Both the position numbers and the translations under genes were made by a program. From the NCBI GenBank assembly GCA_964649195.1, contig CAZYPK010000053.1:1-28936 (forward strand): a stretch of DNA of 28,936 nt, given 5' to 3'. The stretch is from JTS-RE9 sp964649195. Its GTDB lineage: Bacteria > Planctomycetota > Phycisphaerae > Phycisphaerales > Phycisphaeraceae. Positions 15,648 to 21,474 of this stretch are shown here, in pieces. The notes below the pieces were generated by a model. It was not told where the DNA came from. It saw only the letters and a list, made by a program, of their open reading frames with translations, and did no database searches. How positions within the stretch are numbered: the stretch's first letter is position 1; each line of letters opens with the position of its first letter.

Positions 15648-16065
15648 ATGGGTCGAGTCTTATGACGGGGAAACCCGTCCGATGGTTCGCTGTGCGGTGG
15701 TCGGGCCGCGAGGCGAAACGGAGCCGTGCATGTTCCTGATCGACAGCGGAGCCGATCGGTCCTTGATCACCTTTGAGGTTTCGCGATTGGTCGGCGCCGA
15801 AGTTTCGCCGCTGGACTTTGCGGTGCGGGGCCTGGGCGCCACGGTCAACAGCGCGCAAGTGAACGTGAATCTGATGCTGGAGCGCGACGATGGCGTTGAA
15901 GTATTGATGCGGGGGCCGTTGATCGCCTGTATGGAGCCGGGTTTGGTTGACACCTGCATTCTTGGCCGCGACGTATTAACCCATTTCTGCGTGATTCTCG
16001 ACGAGAAGAACAATCTTGCCGCCTTGCTCGCCGGAACCCACCGCTGCCGGATCGAGCAATCCTGA
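15631..16065 (+). CDS. Retropepsin-like aspartic protease domain protein
   Basis: A 144-residue protein of clan AA type. The active-site triplet is DSGA at residues 38-41 preceded by a hydrophobic strand (MFLI), with the second signature ILGRDVL near the C-terminus. One protease monomer is present, so it would act as a dimer. ATG at 15631 is preferred because AGGAAG lies just upstream; it overlaps the preceding gene by 17 bases. No signal peptide or membrane segment is seen, so a cytoplasmic location is likely. Substrate unknown; the conserved pairing with its upstream neighbour suggests a shared, possibly toxin-antitoxin-like or regulatory, role, which is speculative. Confidence 0.75.
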   Translation: MRFNGEWVESYDGETRPMVRCAVVGPRGETEPCMFLIDSGADRSLITFEVSRLVGAEVSPLDFAVRGLGATVNSAQVNVNLMLERDDGVEVLMRGPLIACMEPGLVDTCILGRDVLTHFCVILDEKNNLAALLAGTHRCRIEQS

Positions 16066-16101
16066 ATCCGCATCGTTTTTGAAACTGTCGAGTTCCATCG
16101 C

Positions 16102-17013
16102 ATGAACACCGCCCCCATCACCGCCGCCACCCTTTCCGCCTCCGTCGTCGCCGTGCCGCCGCTGGCTCGCCATGCCGACCTTACGTTTAGCCGCGCGGAA
16201 AACCTGAAGATCATCCGCCACATCGAAGCGGGCGGCGTCTCCACCTTCCTCTACGGCGGCAACGCGAACTTCTACAACATCACGGTCAGCGAGTTCAAGG
16301 AACTGCTTGCCTTCCTCGAAGAATCGGTCGCGCCGACGAGCATCGTCATCCCCTCCGTCGGCCCCATGTACGGCACCATGATCGACCAGGCCCGCATCCT
16401 TGTGAAAACCAAATATCCCACCGCGATGGTGCTGCCCGCCGCCTTCGGTGCGACCGGCGCCGGCGTCGAGACCGGTGTGCGCAGGTTCGTCGAAGCCAGC
16501 GGCAAACCGGTGGTGCTTTACATCAAGGACCTCAACTACATCACCCCCGAAGGCGCGGCCCGCCTCGTGAACGACGGCCTGATCAGCGTCATCAAGTACG
16601 CCATCGTCAAAACGAACACCGCCGATGATCCCTATCTCACCAAACTCCTCACCCTCGTCGATCGCAACCTCATCATGAGCGGCATCGGCGAGCAGCCGGC
16701 CATCGTTCACCTGCGCGACTTCCGCCTGGGCGGCTTCACCAGCGGCTGCGTCTGCGTGGCGCCGAAGCTCTCGATGCAGATGCTGCGGGCGATTCAGGTG
16801 AAGGACTGGAACGAAGCCGAACGGATTCGTGAGCTGTTCAAGCCGCTCGAAGATTTGCGGAACCTGCACAGCCCGATCCGCGTGCTGCACGAAGCGGTGC
16901 GACTGGCGGGGATCGCGGACACCGGGCCGATCCTGCCGCTGCTTTCGAATCTGGATGGCGAGCATCATGCAAGCGTGGCGGCGGCGGCGAAGGCGCTGCT
17001 CATTGCGAAGTGA
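16102..17013 (+). CDS. DapA/NAL-family (dihydrodipicolinate synthase-like) lyase
   Basis: A 303-residue TIM-barrel class I aldolase/dehydratase. Lys165 in the ISVIKYAIVK strand aligns with the Schiff-base lysine, and Tyr140 in KPVVLYIKDLNY with the catalytic tyrosine; the usual N and P after that tyrosine are replaced by I and D. The GGNANFYNI segment stands where the pyruvate-binding loop (GTTGE) normally is, so the substrate probably differs from aspartate semialdehyde. Being two small genes after a pentonate-type dehydratase, it may be a 2-keto-3-deoxy-sugar acid dehydratase or aldolase; dihydrodipicolinate synthase proper is unlikely. The 36-base gap to the preceding gene permits one transcript. 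Confidence 0.8.
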   Translation: MNTAPITAATLSASVVAVPPLARHADLTFSRAENLKIIRHIEAGGVSTFLYGGNANFYNITVSEFKELLAFLEESVAPTSIVIPSVGPMYGTMIDQARILVKTKYPTAMVLPAAFGATGAGVETGVRRFVEASGKPVVLYIKDLNYITPEGAARLVNDGLISVIKYAIVKTNTADDPYLTKLLTLVDRNLIMSGIGEQPAIVHLRDFRLGGFTSGCVCVAPKLSMQMLRAIQVKDWNEAERIRELFKPLEDLRNLHSPIRVLHEAVRLAGIADTGPILPLLSNLDGEHHASVAAAAKALLIAK

Positions 17014-17138
17014 TGGCCGCGAGAGGGCGGAAGCACGCAAGCTCGCCGTCCACGGGCGGGCCATTCGATGCCTTGCTTGAACTTTGGAGCTTGTTTGAGA
17101 TTGGGTGATTGCGATTCGGAGCTTCCGGCTTCGCCGGT

Positions 17139-17417
17139 TCAGGAATCGGACTGGCTGAAGGTGGAGGCTTCCTTCCACGCGGCGGAGGTGTCGGCCATTT
17201 CGCCGCGCTCGCTGTGGCCCCGCCATTTGCCGCGGTTGAACGACCACTTCCGCCGCTTCCCGCAGCAGATGCAGGTCTGCGTCAAGGCCCTGGGGGAGCC
17301 CAGGTGGTTCTTGGTCTTGTCCCACCAGGTGTTGTGGCGATAGCGTTTGGCCAGCGATTCAACATCGCCGCGCCAGCGGTGCATACCGAGATGGCAGAGA
17401 AACCCGAGAAGTCGCAT
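17139..17417 (-). CDS. Small Cys/Trp-rich protein, possible zinc binder
   Basis: A 92-residue basic protein from the first ATG (17417); an in-frame TTG lies at 17426. It has an N-terminal CHLGMHRW and a central CICCGKRRKW, a pattern seen in small zinc-binding proteins, with a low-complexity C-terminus. No Shine-Dalgarno is seen, but a good promoter lies upstream. No family is recognised. The opposite strand also has short open frames here, so confidence is moderate. Confidence 0.45.
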   Translation of the reverse strand: MRLLGFLCHLGMHRWRGDVESLAKRYRHNTWWDKTKNHLGSPRALTQTCICCGKRRKWSFNRGKWRGHSERGEMADTSAAWKEASTFSQSDS

Positions 17418-17466
17418 AGGGGGCAAATCGATAAGAGGGACTCAAACTCCAACCTTCCACACGGCA

Positions 17467-17495
17467 AATGTAAACGGCTTGGCGCAAGGTCGCAA
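17467..17495 (-). promoter_or_regulatory. Sigma-70-like promoter for the small Cys-rich gene
   Basis: Reading the - strand: TTGCGA at 17495-17490, a 17-base spacer, then TACATT at 17472-17467. Predicted start near 17460, giving a leader of about 43 bases before the ATG at 17417. Confidence 0.45.
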
Positions 17496-17571
17496 GTCTG
17501 TTTTCACATATTCTCCAAAAAATAACGAACCCGAACAGGACTCTTGCCTTTCCGCTTTTCGCTTCGCACCG

Positions 17572-17606
17572 AAAAAAACCCCGCTGTCACCTAAGCGACA
17601 ACGGGG
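17572..17606 (-). terminator. Strong intrinsic terminator (candidate small RNA)
   Basis: On the - strand a hairpin (17606-17579, nine base pairs with one mismatch, eight-base loop, CCCCG/CGGGG base) is followed by seven T (17578-17572). It ends transcription coming from the candidate small RNA promoter or reading through from the ROK kinase gene. Confidence 0.8.
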
Positions 17607-17730
17607 CGGAGGGGAGAAAGATCGATGGATCGATAGAGATGTCTCTGTCTTTCCGTTGTCATCAATGGTTGGCCCCCGGAAGATCCCGCAACTCGTTGGG
17701 TTGGATGAATATCCCGTGACTCTCCTATGG
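17573..17730 (-). ncRNA. Candidate small RNA of about 155 bases
   Basis: A sigma-70-like promoter on the - strand (starting near 17730) and a strong terminator ending at 17572 bracket a stretch with no convincing gene. The transcript contains several potential hairpins (GATCGATGG region, the GACAAC/terminator region). A 23-codon frame (ATG at 17665, MTTERQRHLYRSI...) runs into the terminator and could make it a leader or peptide RNA. No known RNA family is recognised. Confidence 0.5.
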
Positions 17731-17735
17731 GGCTT

Positions 17736-17764
17736 ATCAAACCCTATCTTGCCCGTCTCGTCAA
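17736..17764 (-). promoter_or_regulatory. Promoter of the candidate small RNA
   Basis: Reading the - strand: TTGACG at 17764-17759, exactly 17 bases, then TTTGAT at 17741-17736. Five of six -35 positions and four of six -10 positions match consensus. It lies 48 bases after the ROK kinase stop. Confidence 0.55.
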
Positions 17765-17786
17765 GAGGAAAAACACCCCATTCCGC

Positions 17787-17806
17787 AAAAAAACGTCCCG
17801 ATGCGG
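17787..17806 (-). terminator. Weak terminator after the ROK kinase gene
   Basis: On the - strand CCCG-CAT-CGGG followed by ACG and seven T, starting six bases after the ROK kinase stop. The stem is only four base pairs, so it may be partial. Confidence 0.45.
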
Positions 17807-17811
17807 GTAAA

Positions 17812-18777
17812 TCAGGAGAGCCGGAGCCGGGCCAGGTGGGCGGCGCCGACGACGCCTGCATCGTCGCCCAGCGAGCTTTGGATGATCCTGGCGCTTCGCA
17901 GTTTTTCGGGGAAAACGTGTTCCTCGAACGATTGCCGAATCCATTTGAGGTACGGCTCCCCCATCGCCTCCATCGCCCCGCCGCCCACCACGGCACAGGG
18001 CAGGCTCAGCAGCGTGATCGTGTTGGCGATGGCGATGCCGACGTAACGGGCCGACTGCCTGGCGACTTCGATGGTGAGTTTGTCATCCTCCTTGATCGCC
18101 TTGGCGAGCACGCTGGAGCGGATGTCATCGAGCCTGCCATCGACGAGTCTGGTGATCTTGCTTTCGTGGTTGGCGAGGATCAGCTCCTTGAGCTGATTGA
18201 CGACGGCCGTTCTGCTGGCGCGGTTTTCGAGCGTGCGGATGCCCAGGGGGGCGTCGCCGAAGAGGATGGTGTGGCCGATTTCGCCGGCGGTGAAGTAGTG
18301 GCCGTGATAAAGCTTGCCGCCGATGATCAGCCCGCCGCCGATGCCCGTGCCCACGAAGATGCCCAGCAAATCATCGTGATCCTTCGCCGCCCCGGCCACA
18401 TGCTCGCCCCACGTGCCGACGTTCACATCATTATCCACCGTCACCGGCACCTTGAGTTTGCTCTTGAGCTCGGCCGCCAGGGGAAAATCCTTCCAGCGCA
18501 GGTTGACCGCGTTGAGCACCGTGCCCTTGTTGATATCGACCGCACCGGGAGCGCCGATGCCCACGCCGCCGATGTCGGTCAGCGACAGGCCCGTCTTGCC
18601 CAGCGCCTCCTGAACGACCTTGCAGATGCGCTCGATCACCGCCCCGCCGCCTTCCTCGGCTTTGGTCTTTTTTTTCTCGCGGGCAAGCACGTTGTTCTTC
18701 GCATCACAGACGCCTGCGGAGACGTTGGTGCCGCCCAGATCGACCCCGACGAAAATCTTGTCATTGGACTTAGCCAT
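17812..18777 (-). CDS. ROK-family sugar kinase, glucokinase-like
   Basis: A 321-residue ROK protein: ATP loop DLGGT at 13-17, catalytic Asp117 in VDNDVNV, GTGIGGG at about 143-149, and EIGH at 166-169. It probably phosphorylates glucose or an N-acyl-hexosamine in the cytoplasm. Unusually, the zinc motif that normally follows GEIGH (CxCGxxGC) is absent; the sequence reads FGDAPLGIRTLENRASR, though the LE of the motif end is kept. No DNA-binding domain, so it is a kinase rather than a repressor. The start has AAGGAGG eight bases upstream and a TATACT -10-like box (18805-18800). A weak terminator follows the stop. Confidence 0.88.
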   Translation of the reverse strand: MAKSNDKIFVGVDLGGTNVSAGVCDAKNNVLAREKKKTKAEEGGGAVIERICKVVQEALGKTGLSLTDIGGVGIGAPGAVDINKGTVLNAVNLRWKDFPLAAELKSKLKVPVTVDNDVNVGTWGEHVAGAAKDHDDLLGIFVGTGIGGGLIIGGKLYHGHYFTAGEIGHTILFGDAPLGIRTLENRASRTAVVNQLKELILANHESKITRLVDGRLDDIRSSVLAKAIKEDDKLTIEVARQSARYVGIAIANTITLLSLPCAVVGGGAMEAMGEPYLKWIRQSFEEHVFPEKLRSARIIQSSLGDDAGVVGAAHLARLRLS

Positions 18778-18838
18778 GCGAAAGGCCTCCTTGCGCGCCA
18801 GTATAACGAGCGAAGGGAGACAGGAGCAGGGGCAGTGG

Positions 18839-18996
18839 CAGGAGCAGGAGATTCATAGCCGCAGCGTCCTCGCTGCGCGTCTGCGGGCTCTTCAATAAGA
18901 AATAAGCAATAACAAATAAATAATAACCAATTGCCTTTGTTCCCTGTCCCGCAAACGCGCAGCGAGGACGCTGCGGCTATGAATCTCCTGCTCCTG
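18839..18996. repeat. Foldback element with 42-base perfect inverted repeats
   Basis: Bases 18839-18880 are the exact reverse complement of 18955-18996; with one mismatch the arms extend inward to about 49 bases. The centre (about 60 bases) is AT-rich with AATAA-type units. Each arm contains the GCAGCG-TCCT-CGCTGC palindrome. It fills the space between gatA and the ROK kinase gene, where it could end gatA transcription, and resembles a miniature inverted-repeat element. A GCAGTGGCAGGAGCAGG string next to it also precedes gatA. Confidence 0.9.
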
Positions 18997-19018
18997 TCCC
19001 CCGTTCCCTTTCAAAAGA

Positions 19019-20476
19019 TCACAACCGCACGAACCCCGCCGCGTTTTCCAGCATCCGCGCGATGCGCAGCAATTTTTCCTCCTGATACACCGGCCCCAGC
19101 AACTGAATCCCCAGCGGCAGCGCCTTGCCTTCCACTTCCGTGCGGATAAACGGCACCACGATCCCCGGAATCCCCGCCAGGTTGGCCGTCACCGTGTAAA
19201 TATCCTCGAGGTACATCTTCAGCGGATCATCGCCGCTGTCGCCGAAGCGAAACGCAGGCCCGGTCGTCGGCGGACAGAGAATCGCATCGCAGCCTTTTGG
19301 CCCGGGAGTGAACGCGACATCGAAATCATTCTTGATCAGCCTGCGAACCTTCAGCGCCTTGGTGTAATACGCATCGTAGTACCCGCTCGAGAGCACGTAG
19401 TTGCCCAGCATGATGCGACGCTTCACTTCATCGCCAAAGCCTTCCGCCCTGCTGCGTGCGTATAGATCAAAAAGATCATCGGCCTGTGCCGCGCGATGCC
19501 CGTAATGCACGCCGTCGTACCGCGCGAGATTGCTCGAAGCCTCGGCGGGGGCCACGATGTAATACGTCGGAATGCCGTACTCGGTGTGAGGCAGATCGAC
19601 TTCAACCATGGTCGCGCCGGCTGCTTTGTAAAGATCGATCGCCAGGTTCACCGCCTGCGCCATCGTGGGATCATTCGCATCGGAGAGGTACTGCCTGGCG
19701 ATGCCGATGCGCAGGCCCGTGATCGGCTCGTTCACCGTCGCCGCGTATTCAGGCACCGGCAGCGTGGCGCATGTCGAATCGAGCGGATCGTGACCGGCGA
19801 TGATCTGAAGCAGCAACGCCGCATCCGCGACGGTGTGCGTGATCGGCCCGACCTGATCGAGGCTCGAACCATAGGCGACCAGGCCGTGGCGCGAGACCCG
19901 GCCATACGTCGGCTTGATGCCCACGACCCCGCAGTAAGCCGCGGGCTGGCGGATCGAGCCGCCTGTGTCCGAACCCAGCGAGCCCGCGCAAAGTTTCGCT
20001 GCGACGGCCGCCGCGCTGCCGCCCGAGGAGCCGCCAGGCACACGCGACGGATCCCACGGATTCTTCGTGGCGCCCATCGCGGAATTTTCCGTCGATGAAC
20101 CCATCGCAAACTCATCGAGATTGGTCTTGCCCAACACGATCGCCCCCGCCGCCTCAAGCCTGCGAATCACCGTCGCGCTGTAAGGCGACTTGAAATTCGC
20201 CAGCATCCTCGACGAGCAAGTCGTGTGTCCCTGATCGGTGCACAGGTTGTCCTTGATCGACACCGGCACGCCGGCCAGCAGACCCGTGATGCGCCCCGCA
20301 TCCACCTCCGCGGCGCGAGCGACCGCCCGATCCGCAAACGTCTCCAGATAACAATGCAGCGACCCATCCAGCTCCGCAATGCGACCCAGATAAGCCCGCA
20401 CCGCTTCCACGGCGGAAACACGCTTCGATGCAATCGCATCACGAAGTTCAATCAGGTTGTAGTCGGTGAGTTGCAT
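19019..20476 (-). CDS. gatA: Asp-tRNA(Asn)/Glu-tRNA(Gln) amidotransferase subunit A
   Basis: A 485-residue amidase-signature protein that releases ammonia from glutamine for tRNA-dependent Gln/Asn formation in the GatCAB complex. The Ser-cisSer-Lys triad is visible: Lys75 in SIKDN, Ser150 in PGGSSGGSAA, Ser174 in DTGGSIR, with the spacings (75, 99) of characterised GatA. The C-terminal part (LAGIPGIVVP, LGIQLLGP) is canonical. ATG at 20476 directly abuts repeat sequence and no Shine-Dalgarno motif is visible, suggesting that the original leader was displaced. It follows gatC on the same strand across a 173-base repeat-filled spacer; gatB is not in the window. Confidence 0.95.
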   Translation of the reverse strand: MQLTDYNLIELRDAIASKRVSAVEAVRAYLGRIAELDGSLHCYLETFADRAVARAAEVDAGRITGLLAGVPVSIKDNLCTDQGHTTCSSRMLANFKSPYSATVIRRLEAAGAIVLGKTNLDEFAMGSSTENSAMGATKNPWDPSRVPGGSSGGSAAAVAAKLCAGSLGSDTGGSIRQPAAYCGVVGIKPTYGRVSRHGLVAYGSSLDQVGPITHTVADAALLLQIIAGHDPLDSTCATLPVPEYAATVNEPITGLRIGIARQYLSDANDPTMAQAVNLAIDLYKAAGATMVEVDLPHTEYGIPTYYIVAPAEASSNLARYDGVHYGHRAAQADDLFDLYARSRAEGFGDEVKRRIMLGNYVLSSGYYDAYYTKALKVRRLIKNDFDVAFTPGPKGCDAILCPPTTGPAFRFGDSGDDPLKMYLEDIYTVTANLAGIPGIVVPFIRTEVEGKALPLGIQLLGPVYQEEKLLRIARMLENAAGFVRL

Positions 20477-20649
20477 AAGGACAGAGGCAGTGGCAGTGGC
20501 AGGAGCAGGAAAGAATCTGAAATTTCAAATCTCAAATTTCAAATCACAAACAAGCAAACCAAATCTCAAATTTGAAATCTCAAATGGCAAACAAGCAACC
20601 CAAATCCGAAATCCCAAATCCGAAATCGCTCCAACTCAGAACTCGGAAC
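20477..20649. repeat. Repeat-filled gatC-gatA spacer
   Basis: Consecutive blocks: GGCAGTGGCAGGAGCAGG (about 20486-20509), degenerate AAATTTCAAATCTC heptamers (about 20517-20600), GAAATCC heptamers (about 20600-20627) and GGAACTC/AGAACTC heptamers (about 20633-20663). The last block runs into the gatC coding end. The same families form linkers in the two synthase genes. Confidence 0.88.
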
Positions 20650-20964
20650 TCAGAACTCAGAACTTATCACCTTGGGCACTTCGAAAAACGGCGACATCTG
20701 TTTCGGAGCGTTCGCCAGTGCCGCTTCCACGCTCAGGCCCGGCTGCTCGACATCCTCGCGCAGCACGTTGGTCACGTCGAACGGATGGGCCATCGGCTCG
20801 ACATCATCGACATTCAACTCGTTGAGCTTGGAGATGTAATCCAGCACTCGCGAAAGCTGGCCGGCAAAGTGATGCACCTGGGCATCGCTGAGCCGGAGCC
20901 TGCTGAGTTTGGCGACGTGGCGAACCTGTTCATCGGTCAGTTGCTGCGGCATGCGGCGAATCAT
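20650..20964 (-). CDS. gatC: Asp-tRNA(Asn)/Glu-tRNA(Gln) amidotransferase subunit C
   Basis: A 104-residue GatC, the small subunit that stabilises GatA-GatB. Recognisable segments: LTDEQVRHVAKLSRLRLSD, the middle LDYISKLNELNVDDVEP, and the end FFEVPKVI, where GatC proteins normally finish. Here the frame continues only into SSEF and a stop made from the GGAACTC heptamer array, so the native stop appears replaced. The open frame extends upstream to 21324, but ATG at 20964 (or 20952) matches the family start; the upstream part covers palindromic repeats. Confidence 0.9.
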   Translation of the reverse strand: MIRRMPQQLTDEQVRHVAKLSRLRLSDAQVHHFAGQLSRVLDYISKLNELNVDDVEPMAHPFDVTNVLREDVEQPGLSVEAALANAPKQMSPFFEVPKVISSEF

Positions 20965-20994
20965 AGCAAACCTGGGTTCTGGGGCAGTCTGGAG

Positions 20995-21166
20995 CCGCGA
21001 CGTAACACGTCGCGGACGCAAACGGGATGAAGGGGCGTGATACCGCGCGGTTGATCTTGAAATTCGATCGGTCAGCGGCAGTAACGAGGCGTTTTCGAGG
21101 CTGTCCATCCCTTGCGCGAAGTATCCTCCTTCATGTCGCTGACGTCCGCGACTCGTTGAGTCGCGG
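20995..21166. repeat. Second composite repeat bounded by inverted CCGCGAC palindromes
   Basis: Palindromes at 20995-21015 (CCGCGACGT-AAC-ACGTCGCGG) and 21146-21166 (CCGCGACTC-GTT-GAGTCGCGG) are inverted to each other. The interior holds GTTTTCGAGGCTGTCCATC at 21091-21109, matching 13375-13393 with one change. Between copies the stem pairs change together (CTC/GAG versus CGT/ACG), which preserves folding. Confidence 0.8.
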
Positions 21167-21178
21167 CTCTGAATCCGT

Positions 21179-21220
21179 AAAAAAAGAACCCGCAGCATGT
21201 GGTCCACAACATGCCGCGGG
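21179..21220 (-). terminator. Intrinsic terminator downstream of the TonB receptor gene
   Basis: On the - strand a 12-base-pair stem with one mismatch (21220-21187, ACCCGCGGCATGT / ACATGCTGCGGGT) is followed by TTC and six T. It lies about 255 bases after the TonB receptor stop and before gatC. Confidence 0.75.
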
Positions 21221-21276
21221 TCCGGGGGTAGATTGCTTTTTTCGCGGCGAGGGTTTGCTTCGGGTGGGTTTGCTTT

Positions 21277-21394
21277 GGGTGGCTGGGGCTGAAGGCTCCG
21301 CGCAAGCCCCGGCCCGACGACCATCGACTTTCAGTTGCACCACTTTGCTTCGCGCATCTTGGCCGGGGCTTCGCGGACTCAGCCCCAGCCACCC
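21277..21394. repeat. GGGTGGCTGGGGCTGA inverted-repeat element
   Basis: The left arm 21277-21314 and the right arm 21361-21394 are near reverse complements (GGGTGGCTGGGGCTGA, variable middle, AAGCCCCGGCC) around a 46-base loop. Further partial copies of the right arm follow to about 21452. The same element begins at 28882 near the right edge of the window. The rest of 20965-21474 holds the composite repeat and the terminator; no gene is seen. Confidence 0.8.
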
Positions 21395-21474
21395 ATCTCA
21401 GCCCCAGCCACCCATCACGGACTCAGCCATCCATCTCAGTCCCAGCCACCCGCCGTGATGATGGCCAACGACCA

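Noticed and set aside
13081..17013. oleC or oleD after oleB
   Set aside because: The genes here are a sugar-acid dehydratase, two small genes and a DapA-family enzyme; no AMP-ligase-like or short-chain dehydrogenase protein is encoded.
17430..17500. A tRNA-like T-arm string (GGAGTTTGAGTCCCTC on the - strand)
   Set aside because: Stem pairs do not close and no D-arm, anticodon arm or acceptor stem can be folded around it; at most a degenerate fragment or chance.
17347..18858. Long + strand open frame of 503 residues
   Set aside because: Antisense to the ROK kinase gene and running through the candidate small RNA and terminators; no recognisable domain.
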